64,000 nucleotides of DNA from Bryobacteraceae bacterium (GTDB lineage: Bacteria; Acidobacteriota; Terriglobia; Bryobacterales; Bryobacteraceae): NCBI GenBank assembly GCA_030041495.1, contig JASHNT010000124.1:1-64000 (forward strand), written 5' to 3'. The translations under genes and the position numbers were made by a program. The notes under the pieces are model-generated. The model saw nothing but the letters and a program-made list of their open reading frames with translations. It ran no database searches and was not told where the DNA came from. Below, piece after piece: positions 32,693-40,753 of this stretch; position 1 is the stretch's first letter, and each line of letters starts with the position of its first letter.

Positions 32693-34120
32693 CTACTGCG
32701 CGGGTCCAGGGGTAGGGACGGGGCCGGAAGCGCGGGCGAGGAGGGCGTCGAGATCGGCTCGGGTGAAGTAGCGGCCGCGGACGAAGACGGCGCGTATTTT
32801 TTGGGTGTTGTGGATATCGGCGAGGGGGTTCGCGTCGAGCAAGACAAGGTCGGCGATTTTGCCGGGCTCAATAGTGCCTAATTGGTTTAAAACTCCGAAA
32901 TATTGTGCCGGATTTTTGGTGGCCGTGGCGAGGGCTTCGAGCGGGGTGAGGCCGGATTCGACCAGCAGGGCGAGCTCACGATGCAGGCCGACGCCGGGAA
33001 TGACGGGATTGGTCAGGCTGGTGTCGGTCCCGGCGAGGAACTCGACTCCGGCGCGGTGCATGTCGCCGACAAGCTGCTTGTAGCGGGTGAGCAGAGCCTG
33101 AGCGCGCTGGGTCCACATGTGCAGCTCGGCAGGAGAAAGGTCCTGCATGTAGGGCTTGTCGCGAGGGCGGGCAGTTTTGCGCCAGGACTCGGGCAGGTAG
33201 TGGAAGCTGGGGTCGTCGACCAGTTGATCAGGGTAGGCGAAGCCTTCGAGTAAAGCGAGCGTGGGAGTCTGCCAGACTCCGTTTTGAACAAACGCTGCAA
33301 AAAGCTTCGCGGCTTTGGCGGGATCGTAGGTATCGAAGAGGCCCTTGGGATCGGGAAAACCGAGGATACGGAGACGAGCTTCGGCGGAGAGCTCCGTGCT
33401 GTTCATGACGCGGAGGCGTTCGGCGCGGAGAGCGTCTTCATCGGTAGAGCAGGCGAGCATGATGTTAAGGAGATGCTCCTGGCTGCGCTGGCCGGCTTGG
33501 GCGGCTTCCAGAGGACTGACGGATTCGGGAACATGGCCGGCGAAGGGAATGCCGATGGCTCGGGCTTCCTGGGCGATGGCGAAGTAGGCTTCGCGCGGGA
33601 GGCCGCTATAGACCTTGATGAAATCGTAGCCGCTCCGCTTGATGAGGTCGACGGCGAAGCGGGCTTGTTGCGCGGTGCCGACGGCGAAAGCTCCGGGAGG
33701 AGGAGCTCCGGCGGTTAGCATCAAAGGGCCGTCGAGGAATCCGGGTGCGACGATGTGCGGAGCGTCGGAGCGGGCTCGATACTGCTGGATCAGAGGGAGC
33801 GGAAGGCCAGTGAACATTTCGCGGATGCCGGTGATGCCGTTGGCGGTGAGCATCGGCAGGAAGGCTTCCGGCAGGCCGAGGTGCATGTGCATGTCCCACA
33901 GGCCGGGGATGAGGAATTTTCCGTTGGCGTCGATGATCTGGGCGCCGCGCGGGACTTTGAGCTTGCGCGATACCGCGAGGATGCGTCCGCCCTGGATGGC
34001 GACCGAGTAGTTCTTGAGGGGCTTCGCGGAGACGAGGCCGATGACGGTGGCGTGGCGGATGATGAGGGTCTGCGCCCGGAGGGGCGCGAGGCAAAGAATC
34101 AGGGCGAGCAGAACGAGCAC
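32693..34120 (-). CDS. secreted amidohydrolase (imidazolonepropionase-like)
   Basis: 475 residues with a signal peptide (MLVLLALILCLAPLRAQ). The metal-dependent barrel motifs are 'LIPGLWDMHMHLG' (HxH), 'YDFIKVYSG', 'IPFAGHVPES', 'SQEHLL', 'EFLAGTDTSLTNPV' (final Asp) and the closing 'GTIEPGKIADLVLLDANPL'. Exported family members are common in Acidobacteria and act on cyclic amides or dipeptides, but the substrate is unknown. Divergent from padR. Confidence 0.88.
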   Translation of the reverse strand: MLVLLALILCLAPLRAQTLIIRHATVIGLVSAKPLKNYSVAIQGGRILAVSRKLKVPRGAQIIDANGKFLIPGLWDMHMHLGLPEAFLPMLTANGITGIREMFTGLPLPLIQQYRARSDAPHIVAPGFLDGPLMLTAGAPPPGAFAVGTAQQARFAVDLIKRSGYDFIKVYSGLPREAYFAIAQEARAIGIPFAGHVPESVSPLEAAQAGQRSQEHLLNIMLACSTDEDALRAERLRVMNSTELSAEARLRILGFPDPKGLFDTYDPAKAAKLFAAFVQNGVWQTPTLALLEGFAYPDQLVDDPSFHYLPESWRKTARPRDKPYMQDLSPAELHMWTQRAQALLTRYKQLVGDMHRAGVEFLAGTDTSLTNPVIPGVGLHRELALLVESGLTPLEALATATKNPAQYFGVLNQLGTIEPGKIADLVLLDANPLADIHNTQKIRAVFVRGRYFTRADLDALLARASGPVPTPGPAQ

Positions 34121-34177
34121 GGCGGAAATAACTAGCCTAGCGCAACGGCCGCGGCGCAGGGCGGGCGCAAACGTCTA

Positions 34178-34207
34178 TTGACAGACGATATCGACATCCG
34201 ATATTAT
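34178..34207 (+). promoter_or_regulatory. padR promoter with embedded inverted repeat
   Basis: TTGACA (34178-34183), 18-bp spacer, TATTAT (34202-34207). Between and over the -10 lies ATATCG-ACATC-CGATAT (34188-34204), a likely PadR operator. The GTG start codon follows only 6 nt after the -10, so the transcript is expected to be leaderless. Confidence 0.75.
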
Positions 34208-34213
34208 CCTCGC

Positions 34214-34546
34214 GTGACCAAATTCACCGAACTTCCGCAGGGAACTCTGGATCTGCTGATTCTGCGCACGCTGAATCTGAAGCCGCTGCACGGAGTGGGG
34301 ATCGCGGACCGGATCGAGCAGGTGACCAAAGGGGTGTTTGTGGCGGGGCCGGGGTCGCTGTACCTGGCGCTGCACGGGCTCGCCGCAGGAGGGTGGATCA
34401 AAGCGGAGTGGCAGGAACTCGAGTCGGGGCGGCGGGCGAAGGTCTACGCGCCCGAGGCCGCGGGGCGGAAGCGGCTGGGAGAAGAGAAGCGCAAATGGCG
34501 CAAGGCGACAGCCGCGGTGGATCAGGTTCCGGCGGAGGAGAGCTGA
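34214..34546 (+). CDS. PadR-family transcriptional regulator
   Basis: 110 residues from GTG 34214. The winged-helix is standard for PadR: 'LPQGTLDLLILRTLNLKPLH', 'GIADRIEQVTKGVFVAGPGS' and 'GRRAKVYAPEAAGRKRLGEE'. It is followed after 2 nt by the ADOP permease gene, the usual arrangement in Acidobacteria, where PadR represses the pair. Earlier in-frame starts would overlap the promoter and are rejected. Confidence 0.93.
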   Translation: MTKFTELPQGTLDLLILRTLNLKPLHGVGIADRIEQVTKGVFVAGPGSLYLALHGLAAGGWIKAEWQELESGRRAKVYAPEAAGRKRLGEEKRKWRKATAAVDQVPAEES

Positions 34547-34548
34547 AG

Positions 34549-37179
34549 ATGCGGCGGGCGGCTGGGCTGAAACATCTGTACGGGCGATGGCGGCATCGCG
34601 ACCGATGGGAGGCCGAGCTGGACGAAGAGCTGCGAGCGTATTTCGAAACCGTGGTGGAGCGTAAGGTCGCGGCGGGCTCGACGAAGGAAGAGGCGCAACG
34701 GGCGGCGAGGATCGAGTTTGAAGGAATGGAGCAGGTGAAGGAGAGAGTGCGGGAGGCGCAAAGCTGCATGGCAATCGAAACGGCGATGCAAGATGTGCGG
34801 TATGCATTCCGGACGCTTCGCAAGAATCTGGGATTTGCGGCGATCGCGGTGTTGGTGCTGGGGCTGGGGATCGGGGCGGCGACGGCGGTGTTCAGCGTGG
34901 TGAATGCGGTGCTGCTGCGGCCGCTGCCGTATCGCGATCCGGCGAGACTGGTTGCGATCGCCGACGTCGGCCGGGAAGGCAGAACGGCAGGGACGGTGAC
35001 GCTGAACGAAGTGGAGGCGCTGCGACGGTACAGCGGGTCGATCGAGTCGATCGGCAGCTTCGTGTTCACAGCTCTGCCGGTGAGCGCAGAGGGGCAATCG
35101 CGATATGTGGTGGCGATCGGGGCGGATCGCGAGCTTCCGACGACGCTGGGAGTGGGCTTGGCTTCGGGGCAGAGCTTCACCTACGGAGGAAGCTCACAAA
35201 AAGAGTTTTCGGCCATCATCAGCCACAGGCTATGGATGGATTTGTTTCACGGCGACGCGGGGGCGCTGGGGCGGCCGATTACACTGAGCGGTGCGCACTA
35301 CTTTGTCGCCGGGATTCTGGCGGCGGGGTTTCAGTTTCCGCGCGCGGATGCATCGTACTTCGCCGAGGAACCGGACGTTGTTTTGCCGGTGGCGAACATC
35401 GTCGATGGATGGGGACGCGACAGTTCGCAATGGTTTGCGATTGCGAGGCTGAAGCCGGGGGTGAGCCTGGCGCGGGCGCAGGCTGAGTTGAACTCGCTGA
35501 TAAGCAGTTTGACCAAAGAGGAAGGACGGAGCCTGCATTTGTCCGCGCTGAACACGGCGACTACGTCCGCAGTTCGCACGCCCTTGCTGCTGCTGTTCGG
35601 AGTTTCCCTGGCGCTGCTGGCGATCGCGTGCACGAACACGATGAATCTGTTGTTCGCACGGGCCACCGTGCGCGGACGCGAGATGGCGATTCGCGAAGCT
35701 ACGGGGGCGACGCGGCTGCGGCTGATCCGGCAGATGCTGATGGAAAGCGCGTGCCTGGCGGGGTTGGGCGGAACGGCGGGGCTCGCGCTGGCATGGGGAT
35801 TAGCGCGGATTCTGGTGCGGATCTCGCCGGCGCATCTGCCGGTGAGCGGGCAGGTGGGCATCGATTGGACTGTGTTCGGATTCGTCGCGCTGGCGTGCGC
35901 AGCCGCGACGTTGTTCGCCGGCCTGTTCCCCGCCCTGCACGCGAGCCTGCAACGCGCGAATCTGCTGGGGCGGCTGGGTAGCCGGGCGGCGGGCGGGCGC
36001 GGAGCCGTATGGGTCCAGCGAGGCTTGAGCGTGGCGCAGGTAGCCCTCGGATTCGCGCTACTGGCGACGGCGGCGCTGCTGACGCGCAGTCTAGCCAAGA
36101 TGAGCTCGGTGGATCCGGGGTTCAGCAGGGACGGAGTGATTGGTTTCGAGTTGATCATTCCGAGCGACCGCTCACCGCAGCAGTTCTCGCAAACGATCGA
36201 GCGAATGCTGGAGGCGACGCGCCAAGTCCCGGGAGTGCTTTCGGCGGGATTCGATACATTCCTGCCGCCGGAGACCAGACAGGGGTCGTTCATGCCGTTC
36301 CGGATTGCGGGCGCGCCGCGGCCTGCTTCCGCTCCGGCGATGGCGAATTTTCACGTGACCAGCGAAGAGTATTTCGAGACGGTGGGAATGACGCTCGCAC
36401 GCGGGCGAGAGTTCACCAGCGCTGACCGGGAGGGTTCACCGCCGGTGCTGATCGTGAACGAGGAGTTCGCGCGGCGGTATTTCAGAGGGGGAGATGCGCT
36501 GGGGCAAAGTGTGCTGACGCCGTACGATCCGCCTAACGCGCCACGGGAGATCGTCGGGGTGGTTCGCGACAGCCACGATCGCGGTCTGCCGGTTGCCCCT
36601 TTCGCGACAGCGTATTTTCCGAACCGGCAGATCGGGCGCGGGTATGGATGGATTGCGGTGCGCACGAACGTGGCCGCGGACAAAATGATTCCGGGGCTAC
36701 GGCGAAAAGCGGGCGAGGTGGACCCGGCCACGGCGGTGACGAATTTTACAACCATCGCAGAGCGGGTGACCAAGAGCTTGGACACGCCGCGGTTCTACGC
36801 GCTTCTGGCAGGGGCGTGCGGGGTTATGGCGGTGCTGTTTGTCACGTCGGGATTGTACGGCGTGGTTTCGTTCTCCGTGGCGCGTCGGACGAGGGAGATC
36901 GGCGTGCGGATGGCGCTAGGGGCTCCGCGAAGGAGCATCCTCGGCGAAGTGTTGGGACAAGGGTTGGCGATGGCGGCGGCCGGAGTCGGGATCGGGCTGG
37001 GGCTGTCGCTGGCGGCTTCGCGCGTGCTGGCGAACCTGCTGTTTCACCTGAAGCCGACGGACGCGGGGACGCTGACGGCAACGGCGGCGTTGGTGGCGGG
37101 GGTAACCTTGTTGGCGAGTTATGTTCCGGCCCGACGGGCGAGCCGGGTGGATCCGATGGTCGCGCTACGGGAGGAGTGA
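34549..37179 (+). CDS. ADOP-type ABC transporter permease (MacB/FtsX domains)
   Basis: 876 residues from ATG 34549. A cytoplasmic 'acidobacterial' N-terminus ('WEAELDEELRAYFETVVERK', 'EAQRAARIEFEG') precedes TM1 ('FAAIAVLVLGLGIGAATAVF'). Then come a MacB periplasmic core, three TMs with an FtsX domain (about 395-540), a second periplasmic core and a C-terminal FtsX domain ending 'YVPARRASRVDPMVALREE'. This duplicated orphan permease has no ATPase gene beside it. Its export substrate is unknown. Confidence 0.92.
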   Translation: MRRAAGLKHLYGRWRHRDRWEAELDEELRAYFETVVERKVAAGSTKEEAQRAARIEFEGMEQVKERVREAQSCMAIETAMQDVRYAFRTLRKNLGFAAIAVLVLGLGIGAATAVFSVVNAVLLRPLPYRDPARLVAIADVGREGRTAGTVTLNEVEALRRYSGSIESIGSFVFTALPVSAEGQSRYVVAIGADRELPTTLGVGLASGQSFTYGGSSQKEFSAIISHRLWMDLFHGDAGALGRPITLSGAHYFVAGILAAGFQFPRADASYFAEEPDVVLPVANIVDGWGRDSSQWFAIARLKPGVSLARAQAELNSLISSLTKEEGRSLHLSALNTATTSAVRTPLLLLFGVSLALLAIACTNTMNLLFARATVRGREMAIREATGATRLRLIRQMLMESACLAGLGGTAGLALAWGLARILVRISPAHLPVSGQVGIDWTVFGFVALACAAATLFAGLFPALHASLQRANLLGRLGSRAAGGRGAVWVQRGLSVAQVALGFALLATAALLTRSLAKMSSVDPGFSRDGVIGFELIIPSDRSPQQFSQTIERMLEATRQVPGVLSAGFDTFLPPETRQGSFMPFRIAGAPRPASAPAMANFHVTSEEYFETVGMTLARGREFTSADREGSPPVLIVNEEFARRYFRGGDALGQSVLTPYDPPNAPREIVGVVRDSHDRGLPVAPFATAYFPNRQIGRGYGWIAVRTNVAADKMIPGLRRKAGEVDPATAVTNFTTIAERVTKSLDTPRFYALLAGACGVMAVLFVTSGLYGVVSFSVARRTREIGVRMALGAPRRSILGEVLGQGLAMAAAGVGIGLGLSLAASRVLANLLFHLKPTDAGTLTATAALVAGVTLLASYVPARRASRVDPMVALREE

Positions 37180-37198
37180 CCGAGGGTACATCACTTGA

Positions 37199-37387
37199 GA
37201 TGTAGGCAAAATCCTCCACGCCCAGTCCAGCGGCGCGAATCAACCCGCGCAGGGTGCCGGACAGGCTCGCTGGATGCCCCTTCTTCACGAGTATCGCGTG
37301 GCTCCCGCGTTGTTGGTCTTTTGTCCAGCCGCATCTTTGGATGACCCGCACGGCGGCTTCGCCGGAGACGACGGGCAGAGGATGCAT
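37199..37387 (-). pseudogene. hicA: hicA-like toxin, degraded
   Basis: From ATG 37387 the frame reads 'VSGEAAVRVIQRCGWTKDQQ' then RGSHAILVKKG, with the HicA catalytic-type His in GSH, and ends 'GTLRGLIRAAGLGVEDFAYI'. About 9 residues expected before GTLRG (the V-P-x-H-x-E-L segment) are missing. No stop follows; the frame runs on antisense into the ADOP gene. This looks like a decayed toxin. Confidence 0.65.
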
Positions 37388-37388
37388 T

Positions 37389-37596
37389 CTAAGCTGGAAT
37401 TTCGACTTCGCGGACCTTAACGGTCAACGGCATGCCGTTAGCCGCCCGGGCTTCCAGGCACCCCACGATCGCCTCACGAATGTTCGCCAGCGCCTCGGCC
37501 TCAACGCGCCATTGAGAGAGACGCAGCCGGGAACGGCGGGGCACTCGGCTACGATCATTCCGGTCTCGTCGGTTTCGAGGTGATGAGCAACTTCAC
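37389..37596 (-). pseudogene. hicB: hicB-like antitoxin, frameshifted
   Basis: The N-terminal half 'ETDETGMIVAECPAVPGCVS' and the C-terminal half 'VEAEALANIREAIVGCLEAR...VKVREVEIPA' are both HicB-like but lie in different frames. Removing one TC from the (TC)n tract at 37514-37521 joins them as CVSQWRVEAEAL. The expected first residues (MKLLIT, from GTG 37596) are in yet another frame. The TAG is 1 nt before hicA, the normal hicBA order. Confidence 0.65.
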
Positions 37597-37948
37597 ATCC
37601 TGAGGCTACCTCTGCTGCGCCGTGCTGGAGGAGGATCTCTGGTGGCAGGTTAACGCGCTCCTGTCCGAGTTTCGCGCGGAACTTTCGCCGGGCCATCCGC
37701 CGTGCGGTCTGAAACTTGAACCACTCGGACATTCTGGCGCTGCCGGTGATGCATTGTCCGGAATGCAAGACGGCCGTGTCGTGCAGGTGCGTCTGACGCG
37801 GGGCGGGTGCGCGGAGCAGGCGCTGCTACCCGATCACGACATCTATCCCGATTCCGCCGACTGGATTCAAGAAGTCATGATGCCCGCTAATGAAGAGTAC
37901 CGGAGTTAGGACCACTCCATTAGGGCGTCCCGCCTGGGCAACCCTCAG
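37597..37948. other. intergenic stretch, no confident gene
   Basis: Short frames exist on both strands; one plus-strand reading contains 'HCPECKTAVSCRC', which is zinc-ribbon-like but stops at once. None has a start, length and composition that I trust. Confidence 0.5.
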
Positions 37949-38443
37949 TTACAGGAACCTCTCAATGACGGCTTGGATGTTCTTGGTAGGGACTTCGCCG
38001 ATGAAGGCTCCTTCTTTGCGGCCGGTGCGGTCGTAGATGAAGTTGGCGGGGAGCTCGCCTTGCCAGCGCGCGTGGATGCCGGCGGCGTATTTGTCATCGT
38101 CCTTAGTGCTCTTGATGTAGAGCGGGCCGAAAGCGGAAGGGATTTTGGGCGCGATGAACTTGCGCGCTTGCGGTTCCTGATCCGCATCGTCGGCGGAGAT
38201 GACCAGGAGATCGAGGCCGCGGGGATGGAGCGAAGTGGCCAGTTTGACCAGTTCGGGCAGTTCCGCGCGGCAGGGGATGCAATACGTCGCCCAAAAGGTG
38301 GCGAGGACCACGTGGCCGCGGTGCGCGGAGATGAGGCCGCTGTAGCCGTCGAGAGTGAGCGGAGTGAGCTTGGGCGCGGAGGGCTGCTGCGCGGCAAGCG
38401 TGAACGCGGCCAAGCAGGCCGCGAGCGCGGCGAATCGTATCAT
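37949..38443 (-). CDS. exported thioredoxin-fold protein (TlpA/ResA-like)
   Basis: 164 residues with a signal peptide (about 1-18). 'GHVVLATFWATYCIPCRAEL' carries the CxxC active site (CIPC), then 'LLVISADDADQEPQ' and the cis-Pro region 'LPANFIYDRTGRKEG'. A periplasmic disulfide reductase role is typical. Start overlaps the upstream gene by 4 nt; last of a three-gene unit. Confidence 0.88.
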   Translation of the reverse strand: MIRFAALAACLAAFTLAAQQPSAPKLTPLTLDGYSGLISAHRGHVVLATFWATYCIPCRAELPELVKLATSLHPRGLDLLVISADDADQEPQARKFIAPKIPSAFGPLYIKSTKDDDKYAAGIHARWQGELPANFIYDRTGRKEGAFIGEVPTKNIQAVIERFL

Positions 38444-38874
38444 GGCCGTTGCGGCTCCCCATTTTCGGGCTGCTCCTTCTTCTCAGGCCCTTTTTTCTGA
38501 AGCTTGAGGTTCATCTCGGCAACCTTGCGCGTGTCGAAGATGCTGAGGCGCTTCCAATCCGTACTGAGGCCCTCGTGTTCGGCCTTGACCTGATATTCGA
38601 CGTCCGTCTTGAGGTTGGCAAAATGGTAAGCGCCATCGCCTTTAGTGATGAACGAAATCACCTGGAGGGTGCGAGAGTCCTTGAGCTGCACGACGGCTTG
38701 AACAGCCGGGTTGCCGTCGGGATCGAACACGATTCCCTGCAGCGAGCGCGTGTTGTCGTCCGGCTTGGGCTTTTTCTCGGCCGGAAGCCGGAGGGCAGAA
38801 ACGAGTAGCAACAACGCCGCAAGGGCGGATGCGGCGGGACGCAGGCGGCTATTCTTCGTCTTGGTCCTCCTCAT
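38440..38874 (-). CDS. exported carboxypeptidase-regulatory-like domain protein
   Basis: 144 residues from ATG 38874 (MRRTKTKNSRLRP). A basic N-terminus and hydrophobic signal (ASALAALLLLVSALRLPAE) precede one beta-sandwich: 'SLQGIVFDPDGNPAVQAVVQ', 'GDGAYHFANLKTDVEYQVKA'. The longer in-frame start is rejected because it would lie wholly inside the acidic tail of the preceding gene. It overlaps that gene by 26 nt and the thioredoxin-fold gene by 4 nt. Confidence 0.75.
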   Translation of the reverse strand: MRRTKTKNSRLRPAASALAALLLLVSALRLPAEKKPKPDDNTRSLQGIVFDPDGNPAVQAVVQLKDSRTLQVISFITKGDGAYHFANLKTDVEYQVKAEHEGLSTDWKRLSIFDTRKVAEMNLKLQKKGPEKKEQPENGEPQRP

Positions 38875-39088
38875 CTTCCTCGTCTTCTTCGTCTTCTTCG
38901 TCGTAATCGTCGTCGAAATCCTCGTCTTCGTCTTCAAGATCTTCGTCTGTATCCGGCGTCAGCTCGAGGGGCGAGAGACTGCTCACGCTCACGTTCGCGC
39001 CGCATTCTTCGCAGACCAGAGCGTCGCCTTCGTCGAGTTCCTCTTCGTCGACGTCCATAGGAGCGTCGCAAAGCGGACAGTTCACCAT
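38849..39088 (-). CDS. LysW-like zinc ribbon with long acidic tail
   Basis: 79 residues from ATG 39088, which has GGAGG 7 nt upstream. The first half is LysW-like: 'MVNCPLCDAPMDVDEEELDE', 'ALVCEECGANVSVSSLSPLE', with two CxxC knuckles. Instead of the EDWGE carrier tail of true LysW it ends in about 30 residues that are nearly all Asp/Glu. Function is unlikely to be lysine biosynthesis; an acidic scaffold or metal-buffer role is speculation. First gene of the unit. Confidence 0.8.
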   Translation of the reverse strand: MVNCPLCDAPMDVDEEELDEGDALVCEECGANVSVSSLSPLELTPDTDEDLEDEDEDFDDDYDEEDEEDEEDEEDQDEE

Positions 39089-39162
39089 TCGATCCTCCCC
39101 GGCCGGACGCAATTCCGGCTCACTTCGTTTCTACTCATAGCACGATCCACAGCGCCCTGGGG

Positions 39163-39522
39163 TTACGCCGGCTGCAACAATCCCGCGGCGCGGCGGAGGT
39201 CGTCGAGCGGAAGCGTGATCAGGGTTTTTTCCAAATCCTCCCCGGATTCGATCATGGAGTTGAGATGGGCGCCGGCCAGCTTGAGACACCAGGCATCGGT
39301 AAGCGCGTGGCCGGTTTCCTTGCTGAGGGCCAGCAGGTCCGGATGGATCAGCGCGATCACTTTTTCCTGCTTGAGCTCGCCCTCGGTCCACAGGTAGAAT
39401 TTCACGTCCACGGTATCGGCGTGGCGGATCGAGATTCCGGTCTGCAGCCATTGGAATTCCACTTCCCAGGTGCGTCCGAAGGGGTCGGGACCGGCCTGGA
39501 AGCGGCGGAAATTTTCGGGCAT
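39163..39522 (-). CDS. conserved hypothetical protein
   Basis: 119 residues from ATG 39522. Mixed alpha/beta, no signal or membrane segment: 'PFGRTWEVEFQWLQTGISIR', 'VDVKFYLWTEGELKQEKVIA', 'LDDLRRAAGLLQP'. I recognise no domain. It lies between the alanyl-tRNA editing gene and the LysW-like gene on the same strand. Single Cys, so no metal site is evident. Confidence 0.75.
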   Translation of the reverse strand: MPENFRRFQAGPDPFGRTWEVEFQWLQTGISIRHADTVDVKFYLWTEGELKQEKVIALIHPDLLALSKETGHALTDAWCLKLAGAHLNSMIESGEDLEKTLITLPLDDLRRAAGLLQPA

Positions 39523-39574
39523 GGAATCAGCGTAGCAAAAGCGGGGAGCACTGCAAAAGTGCTCCACACACGAC

Positions 39575-40753
39575 TCAAACCAGGGAGAGCGGAGCAGCGG
39601 CGAGTTGGGCAAGGGCGCGCGCCAGAGCTTCGGCGGAAGGAAGGCTGCCCTGGGCCAGATTGGCGTTGCCGCCGCCGCGTCCGCCGGCCGCGGTGAGGAT
39701 GGGTTTCAGCAGGTTGCCGGAGTGGAGGCCGGAATCGGAAGAGGCGGCGAGGAGCACGGAAGGAGGATCGTCGCAGATGGCCAGGAACAAGGCCCGGCCG
39801 CCGGAGAGAAAGGCTTGGGCTCGGGCGCGCATGGCGTCGTCGATCGCGCCGAGCTGGGTGAGGCGGCGGAGGCCGTCGGGACCGGGGGCGGTGGAGGCGT
39901 GGAACTCCCGGCCTTCACGCGCGGCGAGTTCGGTGGCCAGACGCTGATTGGATTTTTCAAGAGCCTTGAGGCGCGCGGCGGAGCCGGCGATGAATTCGGG
40001 GGCTCGCTCAAAGGGCGCGGAGAGAGCGCGGCCGATTTCGGAGAGGATGCTGTAGTCGCGGCGAGCCTGGCGCAGGGCGCGGAGGCCGCAGACGAATTCG
40101 ACGCGCACGTTGCCGCGCATTTTTTCGAGCTTGCGAATGAGGATGGGGCCGATTTCAGCGGTCGAGGAGACGTGCGTGCCTCCGCAGGCGCTGCGGTCGA
40201 GGTCCTGGATGGAGACGATGCGCAGGACTCCGCTGCGCGCGGATTCCTTGCGCAGGCCGGAGACGGAGGCCGCGTCTTCATAGGAGACCGTGACAGGGCG
40301 CGCTTGGGCAACGATCTCAGCGCAGCGCTCTTCGACGCGGGCGGCTTGTTCGGCAGTGAACGAAGCCGAGCCGAGATCGATGGTGGAGGATTCCGCGCCG
40401 AGATGAAAACTGACGGTCGGCATCGCGTAGAGTTCTTCCAAGACCGCGGAGAGCAGATGCTGGCCGGTATGCTGCTGCATATGATCGAAGCGGCGGGGCC
40501 AGTCGATGACGCCCACAACTTCCGCGCCGCCGCCCAGCGGGGCCTCCAGTAAATGCGCAATACGATCTTCATCGTCGACGACTTCGACCACGCGGACGCC
40601 GCCCAAAGTGCCGAAGTCGAACGGCTGGCCTCCGGAAGCCGGATAGAAAGCGGTGCGGTCGAGATAGACGCGCAGGCCCTGGCCCGCAATCTCGACGATT
40701 CGTGCATGAAATTCGGTTAAACGGGAATCAGAGTAATAGAGACGCTCGGTCAT
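39575..40753 (-). CDS. alaX: alanyl-tRNA editing protein (AlaX, long form with DHHA1)
   Basis: 392 residues. The editing domain carries HTGQHLLSA (HxxxH) and 'DRSACGGTHVSST' (CxxxH), the zinc site of AlaRS/AlaX editing domains; 'DRTAFYPASGGQP' is also diagnostic. A C-terminal DHHA1 domain ends with 'GGRGGGNANLAQGSLPS'. It hydrolyses Ser-tRNA(Ala) or Gly-tRNA(Ala) in trans. Its ATG overlaps the stop of the upstream TIGR03437 gene by 4 nt. Confidence 0.92.
   Translation of the reverse strand: MTERLYYSDSRLTEFHARIVEIAGQGLRVYLDRTAFYPASGGQPFDFGTLGGVRVVEVVDDEDRIAHLLEAPLGGGAEVVGVIDWPRRFDHMQQHTGQHLLSAVLEELYAMPTVSFHLGAESSTIDLGSASFTAEQAARVEERCAEIVAQARPVTVSYEDAASVSGLRKESARSGVLRIVSIQDLDRSACGGTHVSSTAEIGPILIRKLEKMRGNVRVEFVCGLRALRQARRDYSILSEIGRALSAPFERAPEFIAGSAARLKALEKSNQRLATELAAREGREFHASTAPGPDGLRRLTQLGAIDDAMRARAQAFLSGGRALFLAICDDPPSVLLAASSDSGLHSGNLLKPILTAAGGRGGGNANLAQGSLPSAEALARALAQLAAAPLSLV

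Noticed and set aside
37622-37909. 95-codon plus-strand frame near the hicBA remnants
   Set aside because: No recognisable domain, and its start region overlaps the hicB side; composition is not convincing.
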